From Beroe forskalii (lineage: Eukaryota; Ctenophora; Nuda; Beroida; Beroidae), in NCBI GenBank assembly GCA_011033025.1, contig WFMF01000509.1, forward strand, positions 55,181 to 119,180: 64,000 nucleotides of DNA, in the 5' to 3' direction. Shown here one piece after another: positions 1 through 10,735 of this stretch. The notes under the pieces are model-generated. The model was not told where the DNA came from, searched no databases, and saw only the letters and a list, made by a program, of their open reading frames with translations. The position numbers and the translations under genes are program-made. The first letter of the stretch is position 1. Each line of letters starts with the position of its first letter.

Positions 1-260
1 CAATTGGGACAAATGGGACAATTGGGACAAATGGGACATTTGGGACAAATGGGACAGAGAAAATGGAACAAATGGGACTCATAAAAGTGAATATTGACTG
101 GGACAATTGGGACATTTGGGACAAATGGGACAATTGGGACAAATGGGACAGAGAAAATGGACCAAATGGGACTCAAAAAATTGAATGCGGACTGGGACAA
201 ATGGGGCATTTGGGACAAATGGGACATTTGGGACAATTGGGACAAAAGTGACAGAGACAA
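1..260. repeat. 10-bp minisatellite (TGGGACAAAT / TGGGACAATT)
   Basis: Array of a 10-bp unit alternating TGGGACAAAT, TGGGACAATT and TGGGACATTT, interrupted by two slightly longer spacers beginning 'gactcataaaa' and 'gactcaaaaaa'. It is open at the left window edge. Both forward ORFs across it are repeat translations (WDNWDKWD) and not genes. Confidence 0.9.
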
Positions 261-404
261 CTGGGGCTCAAATGATTTTGTTTTGTAAACAAACACAGCC
301 AAAATACGTACTTAGTATAGTAGTAGTAATATAACTTTCATTTCAAGATAGAAAAACTTGGATCAATGTAAAAAATGATAACTGACTGATTTTATCAACT
401 TTTT

Positions 405-515
405 GTTTGTCCCAATTGTCCCAAATGTCCCAGTTGTCCCAATTGTCCCAAAAACCAGTCCCAAACTCAAAAAAAAGTAAATTGGGACAGGGACAGTTGG
501 GACAATTGAGACAGT
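405..515. repeat. Inverted arm of the TGGGACAATT repeat
   Basis: The same 10-bp unit appears here first reverse-complemented (TCCCAATTGTCCCAAATG, 411-460) and then forward again (480-512), separated by a short A-rich spacer. Together with 1-260 it forms an inverted-repeat arrangement, which suggests the array belongs to a decayed inverted-repeat element. A degenerate relative lies at about 8260-8400. Confidence 0.7.
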
Positions 516-529
516 GACACTCCCCCCAA

Positions 530-715
530 TATGGGAGGGGAATGGAGGAGGGCAATTGAGGGAAGGGAAATGTGGGATGGGAATGGAGGAGGGCAAATGA
601 GGGAAGGGAAATGTGGGATGGGAATGGGGGAGGGCAAATGAACAAATTAGGGAGGGGAAATTGGGTATGGAAATAAGTGAGGGGAAATTAGAAAGGAAAA
701 TGAGGGAGGGTTGAG
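530..715. repeat. G-rich tandem repeat, about 42-bp unit
   Basis: Repeats of a unit containing GGGATGGGAATGGAGGAGGG followed by CAAATGAGGGAAGGGAAATG. There are about 2.5 good copies and then degenerate ones. Strong purine bias on the + strand. Confidence 0.8.
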
Positions 716-1199
716 GGACTGGGCTATTAAATCTTCATAAGCACCAACCCAATCGACAGTTTATATGATGTGATTCTGTGGTGTTTCCTAGTGTTATGAC
801 TCTTTTACTGCTCCTAACATTGTGGTACAGCTGCAGTTCAAGTGCCTTACAAGCAGGTAACACGTGATGGGTTGACATAACGTGGCCCTTTAGACAATCA
901 AATAAGTGAAGTGATGTTAAGTTAGCTGCCATATCCTGTGTAGTGTTTATAGTGTATACTGCATGACAGGCTTTGATATCGATAACCCGATTACATTTAT
1001 ACACCACAAATCCGAAACGCAATCGGTTTTTATTTCCATGAGGAAGAGCCATGTGAGTCAAATGATATGAGAAAAACAGCAAAATAAGTTTTTGCTCCTC
1101 GTGTGACAAGGCAAATTATTGCACTGGGCTCTGCCATGCTCTAAACGTATCATATTCTCCAAGGATTCTCCAAGAATTAAATATTACTTGAAAGTTTTC
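716..1199. other. Non-coding stretch with one weak minus ORF
   Basis: It contains a 124-codon minus-strand ORF (735-1109) that opens on TTG, not ATG, and has no family motif or convincing splice sites. I see no supported gene here. Confidence 0.5.
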
Positions 1200-1201
1200 T
1201 A

Positions 1202-1409
1202 CAGTAGGGTGCCATATGCTTTCGTCGTTTTGCCTTTCAAGCCTTTTTTAGTGCTATAAATTTCAGTTTTAAGTGATCACTGTCCAAACCTATTCAAAAA
1301 TTCCACCTTGAGTGTTTATGACATCATTAGACTAATCATTGCCCCGAGTAAGTGTGAAAAAACTTCTAAAATTTGCTTATGAACGACGAAAACATATGGC
1401 ACCCTACTG
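1202..1409. mobile_element. Tc1/mariner-type MITE with TA target duplication
   Basis: A 208-bp element with about 29-bp terminal inverted repeats differing at one base. Left end CAGTAGGGTGCCATATG..TTTCGTCGTT; the right end is its reverse complement. It is flanked by TA at 1200-1201 and TA at 1410-1411, the target duplication expected for Tc1/mariner transposases. No coding capacity, so it is non-autonomous. It ends 35 bp upstream of the candidate exon at 1445. Confidence 0.85.
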
Positions 1410-1444
1410 TATCTCTTGAAAAAATCACTTCTCTACCATTGCAG

Positions 1445-1873
1445 AATCGTGGAGACCAGTAGCAAGAGACAGATCCATCCCCTTCCATTGGGATACTCGT
1501 CCACTTTACGTCAAGACAAAGACCACACCCCTTGACCCCAAAGACGGACAAAGATATATAATCTGGATTATATTTGAAGTTAACAACAGTGACCGCTACA
1601 AGATTACCATTGAAACCATAGGAGGCAAAATGGAATTGAAAATCAATGACTGTGTATTAACCGAGATCACTACTTTATATGACGTCACAGCAGCTCAGCA
1701 GGTCTGGAAATTTAAGAAAGTAAACAACTTGCCGACTGTAAGTTACAACGGGAAAAAGATTGTAGATGTCAGTGATGTTTCTAACCAACAATGTGCCGCG
1801 AAATGGGGTCAGGAGATACGGTTTATCAACTTCCGAGGAGAGGATACCGAGTCACTACTCTTCTTTTATCCAG
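1445..1873 (+). CDS. Internal exon of an unrecognised protein
   Basis: One open exon of 429 nt between a good acceptor (ctaccattgcag, ending 1444) and donor (CAG|GTACAC at 1874). It encodes about 142 residues without a stop, starting in phase 2 and ending in phase 1. The translation is rich in beta-type patterns: YIIWIIFEVNN, RYKITIETIGG, VWKFKKVNNL, then C-x3-W-x2-EIRFINFRGEDTESLLFFYPG. The layout (YxI-I-GG, W..F, C..W..I.F...D.ES..F) resembles FAMeT-like (farnesoic acid O-methyltransferase type) beta-sandwich domains, but this is only an impression. An internal ATG at 1630 is not needed. No partner exons were identified; the rest of the gene may lie left of the window or have decayed. The MITE at 1202-1409 sits in the upstream intron. 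Confidence 0.45.
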
Positions 1874-2039
1874 GTACACCTTCTTTATGTTTATGATTTG
1901 TAAGTTTATGTAGTATGATTGTGATCAAGCATGTGTAGAGCTCCCGCTGAAGAAGTGCCAAAATCCAAATTAGTTTCCATAAGTTTCTTTTTTTAAATTT
2001 AGAACATATAGAAAATTTGGTCAAATGAAAATATACCAA

Positions 2040-2203
2040 TGACCCCCTACTGACCCCCTGCTGACCCCCTACTGACCCCCTGCTGACCCCCTACTGAACC
2101 CCTGATGACCCCCTGGTGAACCCCTACTGACCCCAGCTGACCCCTACTGACCCCCTGGCCCCTGCTGACCCCCTACTGAACCCCTGCTGACCCCCTACTG
2201 ACG
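2040..2203. repeat. Minisatellite of CTGACCCCCTA-type units
   Basis: Tandem 10-11-bp units (TGACCCCCTAC, TGACCCCCTGC) about 15 times, with internal variants. Almost no G except in TGA. It lies 170 bp downstream of the orphan exon donor. Confidence 0.9.
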
Positions 2204-2363
2204 AAAATTTATAAGTTAGAACATAATATATACATATTGTACGTCTTGATTCCTATCTGGTAAAAATGGCATGGTAACGCTTTGAACTGCGAGTCATATT
2301 CAACCTGTTTTGTGGAGAATCGCACATTGGGTGCACAAAAAAGGCATACTATAGTACTATCAC

Positions 2364-2529
2364 CAGAGGCGTAGCCGGATTTTTGAAAAGGGGGCAGCGA
2401 GTTACATTGGAAGCAGATGATTTTTTCTTTTGCTTGGCTCAAAGCTCTCAACTTAACAGATTTTTCACGTTTTCTGTCCAAAAAGGGGGAGCAACCGCCT
2501 GTGTCGCCTCCCCCTTGGCTACGCCTCTG
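2364..2529. mobile_element. Short inverted-repeat element (CAGAGGCGTAGCC termini)
   Basis: A 166-bp segment bounded by CAGAGGCGTAGCC (2364-2376) and its exact reverse complement GGCTACGCCTCTG (2517-2529). The inner sequence also pairs partly (GGGGGCAGCG / CGCCTCCCCC). No transposase. The target duplication is not clear. Probably a MITE or foldback element. Confidence 0.65.
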
Positions 2530-2698
2530 TGCTATCATGGAATTTGGAAACATGAAATATGTCTTATTAAATGGATAATGTTTTTTAAGAACAGAGTTCC
2601 ATAACAGCTTGAAGTTTGTTCAGTCAGTCCGTCAATATCGTCAAATATCTCAAGATTACTGATTAAAATAAAAATTTATCCGAAGAGAAAATCCTTAC

Positions 2699-3877
2699 CA
2701 GAAATCATAAAACCAGAGAGATTAGGTGCGCAGCAGAACATACAGAGAAAGAGCAAGCAAAGCAATAAGATGTCCGTTATACAGAAAAGATTTAGATTCC
2801 CTAAACGCTTATATGAGGCTCTGGTAAGTGTTCTTTGAACTGCATACCTACTGCTTATCGGGACATACCTAATGGGTCCCACTCACTGTTCACATGATGG
2901 ACACATTTGGTTAACATCACCAAAGCAAGGAGTTCATGTATCATATTGTTTTGTGGCGATACTGGCAAGTCTCTTTCGAAATCATCCTCGCCGTGGTCAT
3001 GCCTAATGGGGATTTGCCTTGTGATGCTGTCCAGGCCTTTCAGATGGCAATCTAAAAGAGTTCTGGTAAGGGATTGTGCAAGTCTTTCAGCTCGATTTGG
3101 ATCCTTTTTACATCTCGATAATTTCGTTGTTTTTATTCTTGGATTCTTCTTACTCTCTGGTTGACCAGACCATGCCGATGGCTTTTTAGTTTTATATTTT
3201 ACAAAAGCATGATTTGAGTGAGCTGGTGATGTCTTACGTTTAGTTGAAACAGGCACATGGAGTGGTCGCTGTAAAACTCCAGGAGTTGGCTTTGCTTTGG
3301 TGGTGGAGAGAGGATATATCCGTGTTGGCAGGACGCCAGCCTCACAGTCATAAAACACCCTGGGGAATATTGCAGGCTCCTGGAACACTGTCCAGGGATG
3401 GGTGAAATGCTGGGGGTAAGCGTGATGGTTCATGGCTCCTGCCATTGTAATGTAGGGTGGTGTACTGTGGTGCTCCATATGATGGGCTCTACTCCATGTT
3501 ATCTTGCTCTCTAGAGGAGGACATTTCCTCAGGTCCTTGTGTTCGAGGAGAGTGTTGGAGTGGAGTCCGTAGACGGAGTGCCAGTTGTTCAGGACCAGGG
3601 GGTCCATGGGGATGCAGCAGGGCAAGTGGGCCACGTCACTGGAGTGATGATGCGGGGTGAAGGGTTCTGTGAGGGGCAGAAAGAGGGCCCTGGTCCTCAC
3701 TATGCTGTCCCAGGTTACCAAGCCCCTTGGTATTCCACCTGGCATCATCTTGTTAGCATTGTTTGGCTCAATACCTCCTTGTTTGGCAGGGAGACTGCTC
3801 ACAAACTCTTCTAAATCAAAGCTGGAATTTTCTTTTCCATCTCCAGTCATTGGTTGCAGAGTCGTTGGTCGGAACAT
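2699..3877 (-). CDS. Unrecognised, probably nuclear, protein (partial gene)
   Basis: Minus-strand reading frame of 340 codons from ATG at 3877 to a TAA at 2855. It is preceded by a possible 5'UTR acceptor (tttcag, about 12 nt upstream of the ATG). The protein is Pro/His-rich in its first half. A basic stretch with KRK, KKP, SKKNPR and KTTKLSRCKK (about residues 213-265) would suit a nuclear location. A helical segment follows (RAERLAQSLTRTLLDCHL). No known domain is recognised. The frame probably does not end at 2855: a strong donor (TTAG|GTATGT) lies at 2869/2868. A phase-compatible exon follows at 2839-2699 (acceptor tatgcag, donor TCTG|GTAAGG) encoding a Leu/Cys-rich hydrophobic segment. 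Joining them needs an intron of only 29 bp. The continuation beyond 2699 was not found. Confidence 0.45.
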
Positions 3878-4538
3878 TATGTGACCTGAAATGGTAGGTT
3901 GAAATTTGTTTTAGTTTTGTTTCAGATATGTAACGAACTGCAATTCTGAATCAACACAATTCTTACTTTCTTAAAGTATAACCTTAGAAAGTTAGAACTT
4001 AGAATATAGTTGAACACCCCTTCACAAAAGTTGAAATCCATTTCCCATAGGGAGGATAAGGCCCATAGCGAGGATAAAAATTTTTCTACCAGCAAAAATT
4101 TCCAAAGATTTGAAAAAAACAAACAAAATTTGGTGATAAGTAGTGGAACATTTGTGAAATTTTCATCTCTTTTTGAGATGCACTGCTATGTGACTTGAAA
4201 CCAACAAACCAAATTAGGAAAACTTAGGGTCATATTTGCTTTTCCAGGATCATCTTTGGTTGTACAAGAGTAGAAAAGGATAGCTAAAAATGTTTTTGAT
4301 AAAGCCAAAGATTATCATTGCTTTGATGATGACTATTATTTTGATATTCAATGAGAACGAGGATTAATAAGCAGCATGCGTATGATTTTTATCTATCAAC
4401 AAAAGTCTAAAGGGCAAAGACAATAAATATCACTTCTCATCTAAATTGGATAAATTGATTGTCTAATGTCTTGGACAAGCGAAGATTAAGTGCAAATTTT
4501 AATTGTGATACTGAGATAAATTGGACTGAAATGAGGGC

Positions 4539-4627
4539 AAATATCCTACTGAGACGGCAATTCCAATCATGATTTGCTCCAAACATCTGGCTTCTGGGAG
4601 CTAACGCTCCCACATCCCAGGCCCGCC
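4539..4627 (+). repeat. Dispersed hairpin repeat, copy 1
   Basis: Family signature: AAATATCCTACTGAGACGGC, then CTGGCTTCTGGGAG and a short stem-loop (GGGAGctaaCGCTCCC), ending CCCAGGCCC. Shared with copies at 4884, 5021, 14384, 14541 and, reversed, 29905. Confidence 0.75.
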
Positions 4628-4694
4628 TTAAATAAGTTTTATTTTCGTTTCTGTAAACATTTCTCATACCAAAGAACTGATATGCTGGGTGGGT

Positions 4695-4855
4695 GACATC
4701 TCATCTCACGACATTTCATCTCAGGACACTTCATCTCCCTGTCCTGACCCTAACCATAACCCTAACCCAAACCCTAATGCTGACCCTAACCCAGACCCTT
4801 ATCTTTGCATAGAGCTGACATATTGCGAGATAAAGTGGCCTGAGATGAAGTGCCG
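4695..4855. mobile_element. Inverted-repeat element with telomere-like core, copy A
   Basis: The ends are inverted repeats built from a 15-bp module (GACATTTCATCTCAC / GACACTTCATCTCAG): left CATCTCACGACATTTCATC at 4703, right TGAGATGAAGTGCCG at 4841. The core (4741-4799) is a degenerate CCCTAA array (CCCTAACCATAACCCTAACC and so on). A second copy with the core in opposite orientation lies at 34653-34799. Confidence 0.75.
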
Positions 4856-4883
4856 AAATTAGACATGAATGACTGATTGACGG

Positions 4884-4955
4884 TAAAATTCTTATTAAGA
4901 TGGCAATTTGTTCCAAATGTTTGCCTTCTGGGGGCTGCCGCTCCCAGGCCCCCAA
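4884..4955 (+). repeat. Dispersed hairpin repeat, copy 2
   Basis: AAAATTCTTATTAAGATGGC ... GCCTTCTGGGGGCTGCCGCT .. CCCAGGCCCCC; same order of blocks as copy 1. Confidence 0.7.
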
Positions 4956-5020
4956 CATTGCCCTTATGGTAATGTGATTAAATATCTTAAACTAGACTTA
5001 AAATTAGACTGAAATGAGTG

Positions 5021-5090
5021 TAAAAATCCTATTGAGACAGCAATTCAACGTCTGGCTTCTGGAGGCTGCCGCCCCCAGACCCCTGCCCTT
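5021..5090 (+). repeat. Dispersed hairpin repeat, copy 3
   Basis: AAAAATCCTATTGAGACAGC ... CTGGCTTCTGGAGGCTGCCG .. CCCCCAGACCCCTGCCC; closest to the apparent consensus. The upstream block ACTGAAATGAG is also shared with copy 1. Confidence 0.75.
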
Positions 5091-5622
5091 GAAGTTTGAT
5101 TTTGTTGCTAGAAATTTATTGGTCACATTTTTTAAGTCAAATAGTCAAATAATCAGATACCTTGTTGAGCAAGTTTTACCTCAAAAATTGAAATACTGAA
5201 GATGAAAAACCGAAGATAAACTTTCAATTTAGGGAGGATAAAGGTGGTGATTTTCAACTTATATGAACCTATGTAGTTGAAATATTCAGTCAGTTTTCAG
5301 CAACTAGGAATACACGTGGCAATGTACACGTATTATAAACCATAATTAATAATAACGAACAAGCCACAGGCTGGAATTGGAGTTAAATTATTCAAATATC
5401 TCGTGTTTCATAAACTTCGAAGCATGAAGATATACACTATACAGATATAAAAGGAAATGCTTCCGGGTTTATTTGTTTCAACTTTCAACTCTGCGATATA
5501 AATAAAACTTGATGCAAGTTAGAATTTTTATCAATGGATTTAACCCAAAATATCACTTCGGTAAATTTATATACTAACCTTAAATCTATTTTGATCCCGG
5601 TATTTATTCGCATATTTGGAGA

Positions 5623-5658
5623 TATTTTCATTGACGCTGGTATGCGTCAATGAAAATA
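5623..5658. repeat. Perfect 15-bp hairpin
   Basis: TATTTTCATTGACGC, loop tggtat, then the exact reverse complement. Function unknown. Confidence 0.7.
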
Positions 5659-7160
5659 GTATTCAGTAAAAATTCCTCTTATTTGATAAAATTTTCGATG
5701 CCGACGAGGTACTAAAAAAGTAAAGATATCTTCGAAAGTCAAGTCTTGTTGAGCATCAATGAAATTCACCATCTACCAATCCGACCCGTAAATTTAACAA
5801 ATGAACTGATAAACATGTTTGATGTTACCTGCTTTGAGCAACTTCATCAGTCCACACCTGCCGATAAAGGTAAAATCATTCCCTTCACCGTCCCCATATG
5901 GGGCACTCATTATTTCAAATAAATTTGGTCGTGGGAATATAACTAAAATGAAGTTTGTAAAGATCAGAGAGTTTACAAACTTTAAGCTGGTGTGATTGAT
6001 AACACCACTGGAGCACTGGTACCTATAAGTATCAAACTGTCAAACCTCTCATTTGCCAGGTGTTGTCAAAGTTCCTTTAAATATCCTACGCTCAGGCCTC
6101 TCTGTCTCTCAGCTGATATATCAGTTAACGTGAGAGGTTGCCATGCTTGATACGCTTCCCACGAGTAAATTATAGCTTTGAGTGAGTTTCTATTCTGCCA
6201 GTTTGTACGGTGGAAGGAAAAGAAGTATTGTTTCATCGTTATCATTCAAGGAGTAAGAAATTGTTAAAATGTGGAAAAAAGTAACTCTTGGTTGCCATTT
6301 ACTCATTCACTTTAATCCTAAAATGTCATTAACATGGCTTACACTATCCTAGAGGGTCTCCCCCTAGGGGTAGTATTTTCCTCTCCTAGGGAATGGGCCG
6401 GTCTAAAAAGTCTGGCTAAATGAAGGCCAATATAACATAACTTACGAAATCATCTGACAGTCGTATAAATAAAAAACAATTATGGGTTATTGAGGAAATG
6501 TTTGTTATTCTCACTTTCTTAGTATCATTTACATCGCTGCTAAAACTTTAAATATATTTTCCATTTTTGCCACATAATACGGAGCAGTGTATTGTTATTT
6601 ATTCACCCCACCAAGTAGTCTGCCCACAAAAGTGACATAGTGACATAGTGATAATTAAGAGCTAAAACTCTCGTATAACATTTTGCCACCTTTTGCCTTT
6701 ATCGTCACTTTAAGAGTTTAAGATGTTTAACACACGGTCAATGATATTTATGCAGTATTTTTTATTGAATTTTATAAACATACTAATGTCCAATATATTG
6801 ACGTCTTTAACGTTCAACCACTGATAAAAGCAGTTGTCAATTGAGGTTCCTGCTTGGCTAAAAATTTTTCTCGGTGGATAAATTCTCGGAGATGTCAGCA
6901 CTGTATCAATGATAAGCTGTTTGAGAAACCATTTGACAGATTTTTTTATAGCCTACGCCACACTACAGTACGGACTATAATGATGATGGTCGATGTGCTT
7001 AGTGAGTCCTTTGTCAAAACCTGTCAATAAATATGTCAAGGTGTCAACACATATTTAAGTATCGCCAGTTTATTTACATTCTTTACAATCTAAAACTCAC
7101 AACAATTGAAGCTGTGTCTCTCAGACTAACGAAATTAAGATGATAATAGAATCATAACCA

Positions 7161-7167
7161 TATATAA
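7161..7167 (+). promoter_or_regulatory. TATA box of the secreted-protein gene
   Basis: TATATAA 68 bp upstream of the ATG at 7235. This would place transcription start near 7190 with a 5'UTR of about 45 nt. Confidence 0.5.
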
Positions 7168-7234
7168 ATTGCTTGATCTCACTAAGTAAGTACCTTAAAT
7201 CAATTTTACACCTTGTCTGTTGTAAATTCTCAAG

Positions 7235-7807
7235 ATGAAGCTTTTTGTCCTGTTTTCACTATTGCTCTTGACCGAAGTTTCGTTCGGTAACGTTCTCGGG
7301 AAGCGGAAGGAAGGAACCGTAGCAAGATCAAATTACGGCAACATTTATGCTGGTGCACACAACAAACTTGGATATTTTGTGGTCAAGCAACTTCAATGGG
7401 ACTATGGTCTACGAGCAAAGGTTTGGAACAAAGTCTGCAAAGCGCCTAATAAGGCTAAACTGAAGTCATGTGACAAAATAAATAAGCTTAAAGGGATTGC
7501 CTGTGCCCCAGAAATTGAAGTGAGAGAGGGAATAGAGAATGATCATTCAGACGAATTCTATTTCGGTACAGAAATGGCAAACTATGCCAAGATGGCTGCT
7601 GCAAAGGCTGCCAAGGAAGCCCCGAAAGAAGCCACCCACTTCTACTGCGGTGAAGGTTACGTGAAGGACGTCAACAATGAATGGCTTGTCTGGAGCTGCT
7701 GTTCCTACGAGGTAAGAGAAGTGAAAGACCCTAAGAAGGTGCTTCCTACAGAGTTTGGTACCACGGAATGGCTCACTTCAACTACTTCGCCAGAGGGAGG
7801 ATGGTAG
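7235..7807 (+). CDS. Small secreted cysteine-containing orphan protein
   Basis: Complete intronless ORF of 190 residues starting at the first ATG after a TATA box. Residues 1-18 form a textbook signal peptide (MKLFVLFSLLLLTEVSFG) and the mature chain begins near NVLGKR. Six cysteines (68, 79, 90, 138, 155, 156) could make three disulfides; the first three are spaced exactly 11 apart. The middle is Ala/Lys-rich (MAKMAAAKAAKEAPKEA-like stretch, about 117-133) and the tail is Thr/Ser-rich. No transmembrane segment follows the signal, so secretion is expected. I do not recognise the family, and no neighbour gives a functional clue. The lack of introns, the signal peptide and the promoter argue that this is a real gene. 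Confidence 0.7.
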   Translation: MKLFVLFSLLLLTEVSFGNVLGKRKEGTVARSNYGNIYAGAHNKLGYFVVKQLQWDYGLRAKVWNKVCKAPNKAKLKSCDKINKLKGIACAPEIEVREGIENDHSDEFYFGTEMANYAKMAAAKAAKEAPKEATHFYCGEGYVKDVNNEWLVWSCCSYEVREVKDPKKVLPTEFGTTEWLTSTTSPEGGW

Positions 7808-9637
7808 AAACAATCTTTTACTGTTTACAAGAACATTGGGTAAACTTATAGCGTTTTTTGACTTATTAAGAGTTTTTTTTCATAAAATCGTGACGGAAAT
7901 ATGGTCAAATCTTGTTAACGTGATGGAGCATAATCAGGAACAAAATATTTTCTTGTGTTTAAAATCTATTTACTTTTAGTTATTGGTCTTACTGCCAGTC
8001 GTGAATTTTAATCAAATGTACTGTTGCATGTATCATCATTCAGTTATCACTAGGTATTTTAGAACATTGATCAAAAAGTCGTTTTTCTTGTTAATATGTA
8101 CTGTAAGGTTTGTCTATCCAAAAAGTTTGTCTTCATTATTAATTTTTTAATTATTTAGACTTCAAAATTTCATTCGTACCCGTCAATGTAGCTAGAAACT
8201 TGACTTTGTTTAGGGGTAGCCACTTTCCTAATTTTCCTTAAATTTAAAAGAAAATAATTCGGACAGGGACTAATGAGGCAGAGAAAACGAGACTCAAAAG
8301 AGTGGCTTGGGACAGGATGAATTGGGACAGGGAAAAATAGGACTTATAAATGAAATCAGGCATGGACAAATGAGAGGAAGGGACAAACTGGAAAAAAGAC
8401 TTGCTCTGAAAAACAGCTGATTTTAAAAAAATCAAAAGTGATTTTTGTGTTTCGTTCTTTACCCCACAGCTGAAAGAACAAGGCGGTTTCAACGCAGCAA
8501 CTGATGGCTGCCGCGATGTCAATTCATGTCTGTTTTATGAGTAAAAAGTGTATTGATGTAAATTGTAAAGTGCCGCGTTCTTTTACGTATCAGGTAAGGA
8601 ACACTTGACCGCCGCAGACAAACACAACCAAAAATAAGTAATGCAAACATCAATTTTAAACGGATCCAAGCATTTTCAAATGAATTTGACTTTTTCTGCC
8701 CGAAGTTAATATCCATACTTTGCTACTTTTAACTGAATAATCAGTACTTTTAATTAATAGGGGAAATAATGACAATGTAACATTGCTGCATATTGCAATA
8801 TAACTTGATAATAATATCAAGCAAGATAAACATAATATGTAATAACACTGGATAAAAGATAAGCAAATCTAACATTAGATAAATAAATCTAACGGGTGTA
8901 ATGCCTAAATACTCTAATCTCAAGCCATCCTGAACACTATTTCCTTAACACAGATTTGCACTAATTCTCCATGTACTTCGATAGTCCATACCAGTGTAGT
9001 CAACATGGGGTCGTATAACCTATTCCTGCCTGGAGGCTGTACCATGACTGTGCGCCCTCAAATTTCCGGGTTGCAAACCCCACGTCCCCACCCTAGATCC
9101 ATCAATCTTTGTCTCCGCACCACGGTTAGGAAACTCATGAGGATCGGTCCAAACAGGCGGGGGTTGACTTTCCCAATCACTTACTCCACCTTGACCTCGA
9201 GGAGTGGGATGAGATGGGGTGGGAGGGGGAGTAGGGGTGGGGGTTACGGTAGAGCAGGCTAAAGAGGGGAGATGTAGAGGAATGTACCACTCTTTTTGCC
9301 GCTTTAAACAAATAGCAGTTCTGTGGAAGAACCCGCAGAAGTTCTGTGATCTAGAAACCCGCAGCAGTTTCACTTTCTATTTTTCATTCCTTAATTTTCT
9401 TTCAATTTATTTTTTTATTTTGCTGGCCTCTTCACTTCCATTTGACTGCCATTTTTGTAGCAGCCCCCCCATATCCAAAAAGCCGCGAACCTGCAAACCT
9501 GGTTCGGGGGAAATTTTGAGCCGGGGGAAATTTTGGGGAAATTGGAGGAAATTTTTGGTGGAAGCCAAGTACAGAAAATTTGATTTAACACCAAAAATCA
9601 CTATGTTTTACCCGAATTATATTGAAATAAATTTTTT

Positions 9638-9684
9638 CCCTCCCCATTGGCCTTTTTGTGAATACAAAAAGGCAATGAGGAGGG
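9638..9684. repeat. About 21-bp stem hairpin
   Basis: CCCTCCCCATTGGCCTTTTT pairs with AAAAAGGCAATGAGGAGGG across a 4-6 nt loop, with two mismatches or bulges. The stem is too short for a typical animal pre-miRNA. Confidence 0.5.
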
Positions 9685-9999
9685 TTGGCAATGGACAAAT
9701 TCTGAATTCTGAAAATGCCCGGAAAATTTGGACATACTACCTATACTGTGGTAACCATGCTAACAACCAATCAGGAGGCAGTATTCGTGTTGCACGTGCG
9801 CGCGCGCATGATGGCCGATGTCCGTCCTCACCAATTTTCATAATTCATGATTCTTAAACTTTCGCGCTGACAGGTACTCGACAATGATCGACTGAGTAAT
9901 CAGCTGCCTGAAAGGCGATTATAAGAATATCAGTAATTCACTCCTGTGCCCTGTAGATAAATAGAACATCAGGCCGAGGAGTAGACTTAATTATGTATA

Positions 10000-10051
10000 G
10001 ATATTCCACAGTAAACGAGGGCCGTTAGGCCCGAGTTTACTGTGGAATATC
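10000..10051. repeat. 52-bp palindrome with GC-rich head
   Basis: Perfect arms GATATTCCACAGTAAAC / GTTTACTGTGGAATATC enclose GAGGGCCGTTAGGCCCGAG, itself a small palindrome. Same architecture as the larger foldback at 38885-38985. Confidence 0.75.
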
Positions 10052-10735
10052 GGACATATCTCACTGCATTTTAGGTAGACAATTGTTCAAGGTTTCGAAC
10101 AGTGAAAGATATGTTTACCCATTCCAAGTGGTTTTTGAGAAAAACGCCCCTAAAATTCTATTGGTCCTTGCACGAAAACGTGATCCTAAAATACGACATT
10201 TCATTGGATGCCGCACAACACCAGGGTATCAGGTGTCACCCCGTATGAACAAGTCACGTTTCGCGCATGATTGGTACAAGATCAAAAATAGGTATCTCAT
10301 ATATCTGCATTGGACGACGCGTATCACTTTATATTATGATCGAGCTGACTTATGTTTTAATTTCCATGATTCATTTTTACATTTCCGTATGCAGTCAATC
10401 AAACAATTTAGTTTCATTAAGTCATTATCTATTAGGTGATAGATTGAATCGTATCTGAATTATAATAAATTTCCACAATCCAGGTTTATTGCATAATTTA
10501 GTTTCATTTAAAAAAAGGAAAAACCAAAAATTGCAATTAATCATGTGCCATATATTTTACTTGGCACACACATGCAGATAAAAATAATATTATTGCTATT
10601 GCTTTTGCTACTTATTTGTCAAGACCTCTCGAAGAATTAAGTAGATAAAAGCATTGACAGGAAAAACGCTCCCCATTATTACTAGTTCCTATTTCATGCT
10701 ATTCATACACTTCGGTAGTTCAGTATCCAAAATAA

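Larger units (their letters stand above)
3885..7160. other. Intergenic region, repeat-bearing
   Basis: No supported gene. It holds three copies of a dispersed hairpin repeat (4539-5090), a telomere-like inverted-repeat element (4695-4855) and a short hairpin at 5623-5658. The remainder is AT-rich unique sequence. Confidence 0.6.
7808..10735. other. Intergenic region without supported genes
   Basis: Contains a degenerate GGGACA-type repeat (about 8260-8400), a hairpin at 9638-9684, a short (GC)n run near 9798 and the palindrome at 10000-10051. ORFs at 9219-9857 and 10083-10439 show no domain, signal peptide or coding-like composition, and were not accepted. Confidence 0.55.

Noticed and set aside
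735-1109. 124-codon minus ORF
   Set aside because: Begins on TTG, has a stop just upstream, shows no domain or splice context, and has composition like its surroundings.
9638-9684. microRNA precursor
   Set aside because: Stem only about 21 bp with a tiny loop; no room for a typical precursor, and no supporting evidence.
9219-9857. 212-codon plus ORF
   Set aside because: Composition like surrounding non-coding DNA and no domain; it begins on GTG or a weak start.
10083-10439. 118-codon plus ORF
   Set aside because: Alternative start, no motif, adjacent to a palindrome; probably repeat-derived.
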